NCBI RefSeq assembly: GCF_008386495.1 | Contig: NZ_VTHJ01000066.1 | Span: forward strand, 1-54,806 | Direction of reading: 5' to 3' | Source: Streptomyces tailanensis | GTDB taxonomy: Bacteria > Actinomycetota > Actinomycetes > Streptomycetales > Streptomycetaceae | Length of the DNA stretch: 54,806 bases | Part shown: piece by piece, positions 1-7,162 of the stretch | Numbering within the stretch: the first letter of the stretch is position 1 | How the letters are laid out: the number at the start of each line of letters is the position of its first letter | The notes under the pieces: generated by a model | What the model was told of the DNA's origin: nothing | Seen by the model: the letters and a program-made list of their open reading frames with translations, nothing else | The model's database searches: none | Translations under genes and position numbers: made by a program

Positions 1-9
1 GGTTTGTAT

Positions 10-159
10 GGCGGGTGCGGGTTGTCGTTGGTTGCTCGCGCAGTTCCCCGCGCCCCTAAAGGCACGGCCCTGCGGGCCGCTGAAAAGACTGGGGCGCAGC
101 CCCGTCTTTTCAGGGGCGCGGGGAACTGCGCGACAAGCCCCCACCCACCCGCACCCGCC
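10..159. repeat. Long imperfect palindromic dispersed repeat (full copy)
   Basis: A 150-bp palindrome made of nested inverted repeats. The outer arms are 10-22 and 147-159 (13 bp). TTGTCG at 23-28 pairs with CGACAA at 131-136. Bases 37-57 pair perfectly with 112-132 (21 bp, containing CAGTTCCCCGCGCCCC). An inner terminator-like hairpin lies at 83-110 (AAAAGAC with GTCTTTT around a GGGGC/GCCCC stem). Partial copies occur near 3634, 18542 and 23850 and in the hairpin at 2505. I recognise the sequence as a common Streptomyces intergenic repeat; its function is not evident. The first 297 bases contain no gene. Confidence 0.8.
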
Positions 160-297
160 AACACACCGACTGGACCGAGCTCTCCCGCGGGGGCCGAAGG
201 GGCGCAGCCCCTGGGGATGGGAATGGGTAGGGGCGGCGGGGGCGAGAAAAAGCCGGCAGGAACCCCCTCCCAGCAGACGCGAACCCGAAAGGACAGA

Positions 298-2577
298 ATG
301 CCCCGCTTCAGTGTCATCGTCCCGGTCTTCAAGATCCGGGACTTCGTACGTGAGTGCCTCGACTCCCTGCTGGAGCAGTCGTACCGCGACCTGGAGGTGA
401 TCGCCGTCGACGACTGCTCAACAGACGGCAGCGCCGAGATCCTCGACGCCTACGCCGCCCGCGACCCCCGCGTACACGTACTGCACCTGCCCACGAACGT
501 AGGCCCCGGCCGAGCCCGCAACGCCGGCCTACCGCACGCCACCGGCGACTACCTCCTCTTCCTGGACAGCGACGACACCCTCACCCCGGGCGCCCTGCGC
601 GCACTGGCCGACCGCCTGGACGAGGCCGACGACCCCGACGTGCTGGTCTTCGACCACACCCGCACGTACTGGTGGGGCGGAACCAGCCGGAACCCCCTCG
701 CGCACATCCTGAAGGCGGTCGGGGACGGCACGTTCACGGTCGCGGAGCACCCGGAGATCCTCGATCTGCTCCCGGTCGCGTGGAACAAGGCGTACCGGCG
801 GGAGTTCGTGGCGGAGCACGGATTCCGTTTCCCGCCCGGCCCCTACGAGGACACGCCCTGGACGTACCCGGTACTGCTCACCGCCGGCCGGATCGCCACG
901 CTGGACCGGATCTGCGTGGCGTACCGGCAGCGGCGGCAGGGCAACCTCCTGTCCACCACCGGCCGGGCGCACTTCGACGTCCACGACCAGTACGAGCGGG
1001 TCTTCACCTTCCTGGACTCCCGGCCGGAGCAGGTGGCGGTGCGCTGGCGACCGTATCTGCGGCGCAGGATGGCGGAGCACTGCCTGGACATCCTCGACCG
1101 ACCGGACCGGGTACCGGCCAAGGACAAGGGGGAGTTCTTCCGACGGACGGCGGAACTGTTCCGGAAGTACGGGCCGGACGGCTCGCACGGCGAGACCGTG
1201 GCCCCCGAGTTCCGGGTACTGGAAGGCGGTTGGGCCGGTTACCGGGCCCAGCGGCAGGCCCGGCGGGTGCGCGACGCACTCGGCGCGGGCGGCGAAGTGG
1301 TGCGCGCGGCGGGGGCCGAGCAGCTACGGCGGAGCTGGTCCCTGGTGCACGAACGGCTGCCGCTGGACCCGGATCTGGCGGTGTACTCGGCGTTCTCGCA
1401 CCGCGGCGTGCTCGGCGATCCGGCGGCCGTGTACCGGGCCGCCCGTGAACTGGCGCCGCACGTCCGCGGGGTGTGGGTGGTACGGCCGGAGCAGGTGGCG
1501 GCGCTGCCGGCGGACGTCGAGTACGTGACGCCGGGCTCGCCCGAGCATCTGCGACTGACCGCGCGGGCGACGTACGTCGTCGACAACGTCACTCTGCCGC
1601 TCTGCATCCTCACCAGACGCCCGGGCAGCGTGCACATCCACACCCACCGGGGCACGCCCCTCAAGTTCATGGCCGCCGACCCGCTGTACGAGCCTGGCGC
1701 CCGGCTCGCCCCGGACGTGCCGCGGATGCTGCGCCGGGCCGACCGCCGGGCCGCCCCCTGGGACTACAGCCTGATCGCCAACCGCCACTCGGAGCTGGTG
1801 TGGAGCAGGGCGTACCCGTGCGGCTTCACCTCGCTGCGCACCGGGAGCCCGCGCAACGATGTCCTCGTGAACGCGGGGCCGGACAGCGGCGCGGAGGTGC
1901 GTGCGCGGCTCGGCATCCCTGCCGGGCACACGGTCATCCTGTACGCGCCCTCGCCCCGCGACCACCGGCGCGGCGGGCACGTCGAGCGCTTCGACCTCGC
2001 CCGGTTCGCCGAGGACCTGCGCCGCAGCCTCGGCGAGGCCCACACCCTCGTCGTACGGCTGCACCCGTCCCTCGCGGACGGCCCGGCACGCGGCTTCGGG
2101 CTCGCCGAACTGCACCGGCGGGGGGTCCTGGTCGACGCGACCGACGAGCCGCACGTCGAAGAGGTGATGCTCGCCTCCGACGTCCTCGTCACCGACTACT
2201 CGCCCCTGATGTTCGACTACGCCAACCTCGACCGCCCGATCGTCATCCACGCCGACGACTGGGGCGCCTTCACAGCCATCCGGGGTGCGTACGTCGACAT
2301 CACCACCGACCCTCCCGGCCATGTTTCCTACTCCTACCGGGAGTTGACCTCGCTGTTCGACTCCGGGCAGTGGCGGGACGCCGAGTCGACGCGCCTGCGG
2401 GCGGGCTTCAGGGAGCGGTACTGCGAGTTCGACGACGGGCGGGCGGCCGAGCGGGTGGTACGGACGCTGATGCTGAGGGAACCTTTCCAGGCACCGCAAC
2501 GACTCCGCGCCCCTGGAGATCCAGGGGCGCGGGTCAGGCGTCGAAACGAGCCGCTCGGCTACTCGATTACTCGATGA
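298..2577 (+). CDS. Bifunctional family-2 glycosyltransferase / CDP-glycerol glycerophosphotransferase
   Basis: A 759-aa protein probably acting at the cytoplasmic face of the membrane in wall teichoic acid synthesis. Residues 1 to about 250 form a GT-A fold: SVIVPVFK start, VDDCSTDG, a GPGRARN turn and the metal-binding FLDSDD. The C-terminal half, from about 390, is a TagB/TagF-like domain with HTHRGTPLK, DYSLIANRH, ILYAPSPRD, VVRLHPS and VTDYSPLMFDYANLDRP, which are the landmarks of CDP-glycerol:polyol-phosphate glycerophosphotransferases. I chose ATG 298 because it sits after a GAAAGGAC ribosome site and directly before the GT2 core; the frame is open back to the window edge but that part looks like repeat sequence. 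The last 25-30 residues are encoded by a repeat-like hairpin and run 11 bp into the convergent ohr gene, so the tail may not belong to the fold. Substrate specificity is inferred. Confidence 0.85.
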   Translation: MPRFSVIVPVFKIRDFVRECLDSLLEQSYRDLEVIAVDDCSTDGSAEILDAYAARDPRVHVLHLPTNVGPGRARNAGLPHATGDYLLFLDSDDTLTPGALRALADRLDEADDPDVLVFDHTRTYWWGGTSRNPLAHILKAVGDGTFTVAEHPEILDLLPVAWNKAYRREFVAEHGFRFPPGPYEDTPWTYPVLLTAGRIATLDRICVAYRQRRQGNLLSTTGRAHFDVHDQYERVFTFLDSRPEQVAVRWRPYLRRRMAEHCLDILDRPDRVPAKDKGEFFRRTAELFRKYGPDGSHGETVAPEFRVLEGGWAGYRAQRQARRVRDALGAGGEVVRAAGAEQLRRSWSLVHERLPLDPDLAVYSAFSHRGVLGDPAAVYRAARELAPHVRGVWVVRPEQVAALPADVEYVTPGSPEHLRLTARATYVVDNVTLPLCILTRRPGSVHIHTHRGTPLKFMAADPLYEPGARLAPDVPRMLRRADRRAAPWDYSLIANRHSELVWSRAYPCGFTSLRTGSPRNDVLVNAGPDSGAEVRARLGIPAGHTVILYAPSPRDHRRGGHVERFDLARFAEDLRRSLGEAHTLVVRLHPSLADGPARGFGLAELHRRGVLVDATDEPHVEEVMLASDVLVTDYSPLMFDYANLDRPIVIHADDWGAFTAIRGAYVDITTDPPGHVSYSYRELTSLFDSGQWRDAESTRLRAGFRERYCEFDDGRAAERVVRTLMLREPFQAPQRLRAPGDPGARVRRRNEPLGYSITR
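2505..2532. repeat. Repeat-derived hairpin inside the 3' end of the glycosyltransferase
   Basis: Perfect 13-bp arms (2505-2517 and 2520-2532, CCGCGCCCCTGGA and its complement) with a GA loop. The stem matches the CGCGCCCC core of the dispersed palindrome at 10-159. It lies between two convergent genes and could end transcription on both strands, but it has no T-tract. Confidence 0.6.
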
Positions 2578-2980
2578 CGAGCTCGACCGGGATGTTGTTG
2601 CGGGTCGCGTTGGAGTAGGGGCAGACCTGGTGGGCCTGCTCGACGAGCTTGCGGCCGGTGGCCTCGTCGACCGTGTCGGGCAGCTCGACGCGGAGGGTGA
2701 CGGCGAGGGCGAAGCCGTCACCCTGCTTGCCTATGCCGACCTCGGCGGTCACGGCCGCGTCGCTGACGTCGACCTTCGCGGCGCGGCCGACCAGGCCGAG
2801 GGCGCTGCCGAAGCACGCGGCGTACCCGGCGGCGAACAGCTGCTCCGGGTTGGTGCCCTGGCCGTTACCGCCCAGCTCCACCGGCATGCTCAGCGCGAGG
2901 TCGATCTTGCCGTCGTTGGTGACGGCGCGGCCCTCACGGCCGTGGGTGGCGGTGGCGACAGCGGTGTAGAGCGCGTCCAT
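2567..2980 (-). CDS. ohr: Organic hydroperoxide resistance protein (Ohr/OsmC family)
   Basis: A 137-aa cytoplasmic thiol peroxidase that reduces organic hydroperoxides. Both reactive cysteines are visible: Cys56 in GYAACFGSAL and Cys120 in QVCPYSNATR. GTNPEQLFAAGYAAC is typical of Ohr rather than OsmC. The length is normal for the family. ATG 2980 gives the expected MDALYTAVATATHGREG start; the upstream extension of the frame does not resemble Ohr. The gene is divergent from the MarR-type regulator at 3118, and a palindromic operator lies between them, the usual ohr/ohrR layout. Ohr enzymes are normally re-reduced by a lipoylated partner; none is seen here. Confidence 0.95.
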   Translation of the reverse strand: MDALYTAVATATHGREGRAVTNDGKIDLALSMPVELGGNGQGTNPEQLFAAGYAACFGSALGLVGRAAKVDVSDAAVTAEVGIGKQGDGFALAVTLRVELPDTVDEATGRKLVEQAHQVCPYSNATRNNIPVELVIE

Positions 2981-3066
2981 GGGAGATCCGTCCCTTTCAC
3001 AGTTCACAGTTCGCATCACGTCCGGCGATCCGGTCCGGCCGCCGTTCACGGACTCAAGTAGAGCAC

Positions 3067-3079
3067 ACAATTCAATTGT
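3067..3079. promoter_or_regulatory. OhrR operator palindrome
   Basis: ACAATT-C-AATTGT, a perfect 6-bp inverted repeat around one base, in the ohr-ohrR intergenic region. It matches the core of known OhrR boxes (TACAATT-N-AATTGTA). Its A+T-rich sequence stands out from the surrounding GC-rich DNA. It sits 38 bp before the ohrR start and 87 bp before ohr, so it could control both genes. Confidence 0.8.
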
Positions 3080-3117
3080 CTACAACTAAATGATGGGCGG
3101 CGCGGTATCCTGGCCCC

Positions 3118-3633
3118 ATGACCACGAGCGCCGCCCCCTTGCCCGAGGAGATCTCGCACACGACTTCTCAGGAGATCTCCGAGGAGGACTTCCTCCGCCT
3201 CGACCGGCAGATCTGCTTCTCCCTGCACGCCGCCTCGCGCGCCTTCAACAGCGTCTACCGCGTGGCCCTGAAGGACCTGAGGATCACCTATCCCCAGTAC
3301 CTGGTGATGCTGGTGCTGTGGGAGCAGGGCGAGCTGCCCGTGAAGAAGCTGGGCGAGCACCTGCGGCTCGACTCCGGAACGCTCTCCCCGCTCCTGAAGC
3401 GCCTGGAGGCGGCCGGCCTCGTACGACGCGAACGCAGCCCCCGCGACGAACGCTCGGTAGAGGTACGCCTGACCGATGAAGGCACCGCCCTGCGCGAACG
3501 CGCCCTGGCCGTACCACGCCGCATCGTCGCCGCGACGGCGTTGGACATCGAGGAGATACGAGACCTACGAGACCGCCTGAACCGCTTGACGACAGCCCTG
3601 GACGAAGCAGCCCTGGAGACCCCCGCCCCGTAA
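3118..3633 (+). CDS. ohrR: MarR-family organic peroxide sensor (OhrR)
   Basis: A 171-aa winged-helix repressor. The core runs from about residue 24 (EDFLRLDRQICFSLHAASRAF) through the recognition region LGEHLRLDSGTLSPLLKRLEAAGLV and the wing RSPRDERSVEVRLTDEG. Cys33 sits at the N-terminal reactive-cysteine position of OhrR proteins; its oxidation by organic peroxide should release DNA. The N-terminus is about 20 residues longer than in many OhrRs. ATG 3118 is the first start after the operator. Divergent orientation from ohr and the ACAATT-C-AATTGT box between them support the assignment. Confidence 0.92.
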   Translation: MTTSAAPLPEEISHTTSQEISEEDFLRLDRQICFSLHAASRAFNSVYRVALKDLRITYPQYLVMLVLWEQGELPVKKLGEHLRLDSGTLSPLLKRLEAAGLVRRERSPRDERSVEVRLTDEGTALRERALAVPRRIVAATALDIEEIRDLRDRLNRLTTALDEAALETPAP

Positions 3634-3728
3634 GGGGCGCGGGGCTGTATCGACATGCGGCTCCGCCGCGTGGGCGCGACAAGCCCCCACCCACCCGCAG
3701 TCGCGCCCCCGCCGATCAAACCGAGCTC
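3634..3728. repeat. Partial copy of the dispersed palindromic repeat
   Basis: Directly after the ohrR stop comes GGGGCGCGGGG, then GCGACAAGCCCCCACCCACC and CCGAGCTCTC at 3721. These pieces appear in the same order at 112-184. The central hairpin is replaced by a different short palindrome (GCGGCTCCGCCGC). The remaining bases up to 3882 show no gene. Confidence 0.7.
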
Positions 3729-3882
3729 TCAGGCGCCCCAACCCAACCGCGTCAACTCCCCGCCACCAGAGTCACCCACCCCAAAGCGGAACCCCACGCT
3801 CTCCCGAGTCATCTTCCCCACCGGGCAGCAAAACCGCCCTGAACGGAAAGTTACGCACACCTCTCTCGGGTCCGGGGCACAC

Positions 3883-5505
3883 ATGACTGTTCAGCAAGCG
3901 CATGCGCATCCGCAGGTCACCGTCGTGGTCATCGGATACGACGACGCCCCCCACGTCACGGACGCCGTGCGCTCGGCCCTCGCGCAGGGCCCGGCCGTGG
4001 GCGAGGTGATCGCGGTCGACGACTGTTCGACCGACGGCAGCGGGGAGTTGCTGGAGCGGCTGGCCGCCGACGAACCACGCCTGAAAGTCATCCGGCGCCC
4101 GACGAACAGCGGCGGCTGCGGCACCCCCCGCAACGAGGGCCTACGGGCCGCGACCTCCCCGTACGTGATGTTCCTGGACAGCGACGACGTACTGCCGCTG
4201 GGTGCCGTGGACGCGCTGCTGGACGCGGCCGTGCGGCACGACGCGCCCGTCGCGGCCGGCCTGTGTCTGCGCAAGGAGCTGCCGTCGGGGCGCGAAACCC
4301 CCTGGCAGCCCGAGCTGTACACCCGGCGCACGCTGGTCGCGCACCCCGCGCGGCGCGTACGCCTGGTGCACGACACCCTCTGCGTCAACAAGCTCTATCG
4401 CACGGCTTTCCTGCGCGAGCGAGGCATCCACTTCCCCGAAGGACGCTTCCCGTACGAGGACTTCGTGTTCGTCGCGCGCGTCCTGGCCGCCGGCCCACGC
4501 GTCGCGCTCGTCCCCGACCCGGTGTACGTCTGGAACGTGCGCCGCTCGGCGGCCCGGCTGTCCATCTCCCTGGACCGCTCGGGCATCGCCAACTGGCGGG
4601 CCCGCGTCGACGCCGACCAACTGTCGTACGACATCCTGCTGGGCGCCGGGGAGAAGCGGCTGGCGCGGGCGACCCGGGCCCGCTTCCTCGACCACTCGCT
4701 GCGGATGTACGCGCGCGAACTGGACCTGCGCGGCGCGGAGTACCGGCGTGAGTGGTGGACCCTCACGCGCGCGTACCTGTCCTCCTTCGACGAGCGCGAC
4801 TTCCACCCGGCGCCCGCGCCCGGCCGGGTCGTCGCCCGGGTGATACTCGCCGCCGAGGAGCCGCGCGACCTGGGCCGGCTGAAGGAGATGGCGGCCCGCC
4901 CGCCCCGGCTGAACCCGCCGTACGCGCGCGCGGGCGACGGCTCCCCCGTCTGGTCGGCGGACCTGCCCCAGGTCGAGCTGGACCACCTCCTGATCCGCCC
5001 CGTGCACCTGCTGCCCGCCGCCGTCGACGCGGAACTGCGGCCACGCGCGCGTGGGACCGTGCTCCGGCTGCGGTTGCACGAGCTGTACGGGCGGATGGCC
5101 GACGCGAGCCCGGAGACCATGGAGGTGGAGATCACCGAACGGGACGACGGGCGGGTGGGCTTCACCGGTACGACACCCCTCACGGCCCACCCGGAGTCCG
5201 CGTCCGCGTCCGAGTCCGGCCACTGGTCGGCCGAGGTCCCCCTGGACCTGGAGGCGCTGGGCAGCGGCACCTGGGACCTCCGGGTGCGGGTGCGCTTCAA
5301 GGACGGCACCCACCGGAACACCACCGCCCACGCGCTCGCGGGCGCAGGGCTGCTGCGCCGGCGCGCACTGCCTAGCGCACGCCACGGTGTACTCCTGGTC
5401 CAGCCGTACGCGACCCACGCGGGGGCGCTCGCGGTCCGACTCGCGCCCGGTTGGCGCGGATTGACCGAAGTGCTCCGCCGCCGCCTCAAACGCCTGCTTC
5501 ACTGA
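3883..5505 (+). CDS. Family-2 glycosyltransferase with TarS/TarP-like C-terminal module
   Basis: A 540-aa GT-A glycosyltransferase likely to decorate or extend a wall polymer. Residues about 10-110 hold VTVVVIGYDD, AVDDCSTDG, NSGGCGTPRN and the DxD motif FLDSDD. FPYEDFVF and VYVWNVRR follow, typical of the teichoic-acid glycosyltransferase group that includes TarS. From about 350 on the protein is mostly beta-rich (RLRLHELYG, WDLRVRVRFKDG) and resembles the middle section of the 958-aa protein at 19724-22600. ATG 3883 gives MTVQQAHAHPQ just before the GT core; the upstream frame is repeat sequence. galE follows 41 bp later, suggesting joint transcription. The sugar and acceptor cannot be read from sequence. 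Confidence 0.85.
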   Translation: MTVQQAHAHPQVTVVVIGYDDAPHVTDAVRSALAQGPAVGEVIAVDDCSTDGSGELLERLAADEPRLKVIRRPTNSGGCGTPRNEGLRAATSPYVMFLDSDDVLPLGAVDALLDAAVRHDAPVAAGLCLRKELPSGRETPWQPELYTRRTLVAHPARRVRLVHDTLCVNKLYRTAFLRERGIHFPEGRFPYEDFVFVARVLAAGPRVALVPDPVYVWNVRRSAARLSISLDRSGIANWRARVDADQLSYDILLGAGEKRLARATRARFLDHSLRMYARELDLRGAEYRREWWTLTRAYLSSFDERDFHPAPAPGRVVARVILAAEEPRDLGRLKEMAARPPRLNPPYARAGDGSPVWSADLPQVELDHLLIRPVHLLPAAVDAELRPRARGTVLRLRLHELYGRMADASPETMEVEITERDDGRVGFTGTTPLTAHPESASASESGHWSAEVPLDLEALGSGTWDLRVRVRFKDGTHRNTTAHALAGAGLLRRRALPSARHGVLLVQPYATHAGALAVRLAPGWRGLTEVLRRRLKRLLH

Positions 5506-5546
5506 CACTCATCACCTGCTCATCACCTACGAGGGGACGGTCGTCC

Positions 5547-6530
5547 ATGACCTGGCTGATCACCGGCGGCGCCGGCTACATCGGGGCGCACGTCGTGCGC
5601 GCGATGCTCGACGCGGGCGAACAGGCCGTCGTCTACGACGACCTGTCCACGGGGATCGCCGAACGGGTGCCCGAGGGCGTGCCGTTGGAGGTCGGCTCCA
5701 CCCTCGACGCGGAGCGCCTGGCGAACGTGATCCGGGACCGGGGCATCACCGGCGTCGTCCATCTCGCGGCGAAGAAGCAGGTCGGCGAGTCGGTAGACCT
5801 GCCGCTGCACTACTACCGGGAGAACGTCGAGGGCCTGCGCACCCTGCTCTTCGCCGTCACCGACGCCGGGGTCGCCTCCTTCGTCTTCTCCTCCTCCGCC
5901 GCCGTCTACGGCATGCCGTCCGCCGCGCGAGATGAGGCCCTCGTCACCGAGGAGACCCCGTGCGCGCCGATGAGCCCGTACGGCGAGACCAAGCTGGTCG
6001 GCGAGTGGCTGGTACGGGCGACGGGCCGGGCCACGGGCCTGTCCACGGCCTCGCTGCGCTACTTCAACGTGGCGGGCGCGGCCGCCCCCGAACTGGCGGA
6101 CACCGGCGTCTTCAACCTCGTCCCCATGGTCTTCGAGAAGCTCTCCGAGGACGCCCCGCCCAGGATCTTCGGCGCCGACTACCCGACCCCCGACGGAACT
6201 TGTGTCCGCGACTACATCCACGTCGTGGACCTCGCCGAGGCCCATGTCGCGACCGCGCGACGGCTGCGCGAGACTCCGGGCACGGACCTCACGCTCAACA
6301 TCGGGCGCGGGGAAGGTGTTTCGGTGCGCGAGATGATCGACCGGATCAACGCGCTCACCGGCCACGACACCGAGCCGGTGGTCGTGGACCGCCGCCCCGG
6401 CGACCCCGCGCGCGTCGTCGCGTCCGCCGACCGGATCGCCGCGGAACTGGGCTGGAAGGCACGCCACGGCGTCGACGACATGATCGCGTCGGCGTGGGCG
6501 GGCTGGACCCTGAACCACCCGGCGAAATAA
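5547..6530 (+). CDS. galE: UDP-glucose 4-epimerase
   Basis: A 327-aa extended short-chain dehydrogenase that interconverts UDP-glucose and UDP-galactose using bound NAD. The Rossmann motif GGAGYIG is at residues 7-13, Ser116-117 precede AAVYG, and the catalytic pair is Tyr145-Lys149 in SPYGETK. LRYFNVAGA and TCVRDYIHVVDLAEAH are GalE signatures. The length is slightly short for the family (about 330-340). ATG 5547 follows GAGGGGACGG. It lies 41 bp after the glycosyltransferase at 3883 and probably supplies UDP-galactose for wall-polymer glycosylation. Confidence 0.93.
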   Translation: MTWLITGGAGYIGAHVVRAMLDAGEQAVVYDDLSTGIAERVPEGVPLEVGSTLDAERLANVIRDRGITGVVHLAAKKQVGESVDLPLHYYRENVEGLRTLLFAVTDAGVASFVFSSSAAVYGMPSAARDEALVTEETPCAPMSPYGETKLVGEWLVRATGRATGLSTASLRYFNVAGAAAPELADTGVFNLVPMVFEKLSEDAPPRIFGADYPTPDGTCVRDYIHVVDLAEAHVATARRLRETPGTDLTLNIGRGEGVSVREMIDRINALTGHDTEPVVVDRRPGDPARVVASADRIAAELGWKARHGVDDMIASAWAGWTLNHPAK

Positions 6531-6570
6531 CCCCTGTACGCCCCTGCATGCCCCTGCATGCCCCTGCGAA
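6531..6570. repeat. Tandem 10-bp repeat after galE
   Basis: Four near-identical decamers start right after the galE stop codon: CCCCTGTACG, CCCCTGCATG twice, then CCCCTGCGAA. The rest of the gap to 6718 holds no obvious gene. Confidence 0.75.
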
Positions 6571-6718
6571 ATTCCCTGTGAAGCACGGTGAAGCAGCACG
6601 GTATGTGGCGAGATTGACGTCGCGCGGGAACTGAACGGTGACGGTTGTTCGTGTGTAATGAGGGAAGCGAACGAAAGCGAACGACGTATCCGACAGGGGC
6701 GTTACGGGGGTAGCGACG

Positions 6719-7162
6719 ATGCCGGTCTGGGACATCGATCCGAACAACGTGCAGACCACGCTGAACTCGACCGGTGAGGCGGCGGGCGGTCTGGAGAAGG
6801 CCGCCAACTCGCTGGTGACGAACATGGCGGGCGCGGCGGAGTCGGCCGGTACGGCGGTGCCGGGCGGCCAGTTCAGCGGGCCCATGATCGGTCCGGTGGT
6901 CGCCGGCACCCCGCGTGTGCCGGTCGGCCCGGTGGCGGCGGCGCTGAGCCAGTACATGTCGGACCGGCAGCAGAAGCTGGCGTTCATGGCGCAGCGGACC
7001 ATCGACTCCGTACAGGGCGCGGCGGGCGCCACCAACGCGTACGTCATCGGCGACCTGGACATGGCCGAGCAGCATCAGACCAACGCGCTGAAGGCGACGG
7101 TGGTGCCCCCGCCGCCGGGCGTCGACGGCAACGGCAACGGCAACGGGCGGGGGCCGCAGTGA
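6719..7162 (+). CDS. DUF6507-like small protein, putative WXG100-type partner of the downstream toxin
   Basis: A 147-aa protein. Residues 1-120 are predicted helical and Ala/Gly-rich (VQTTLNSTGEAAGGLEKAANSL, AALSQYMSDRQQKLAFMAQRT), with a Pro-Pro-Pro and Asn-Gly repeat tail (NGNGNGNGRGPQ). The style (MPVWDIDPNNVQ start, about 120-residue helical core) resembles DUF6507, a Streptomyces family usually found directly before WXG100-type polymorphic toxins. No signal peptide is seen. Its stop overlaps the GTG start of the toxin gene (GTGA), so the two are translationally coupled. Inference: a small export partner for the toxin. The family name is recalled, not searched. Confidence 0.7.
   Translation: MPVWDIDPNNVQTTLNSTGEAAGGLEKAANSLVTNMAGAAESAGTAVPGGQFSGPMIGPVVAGTPRVPVGPVAAALSQYMSDRQQKLAFMAQRTIDSVQGAAGATNAYVIGDLDMAEQHQTNALKATVVPPPPGVDGNGNGNGRGPQ

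Noticed and set aside
6629..6650. ECF-type promoter (GGAAC then TC 17 bases later) before the toxin operon
   Set aside because: The match is only five bases in all and expected by chance; not enough to list as a promoter.
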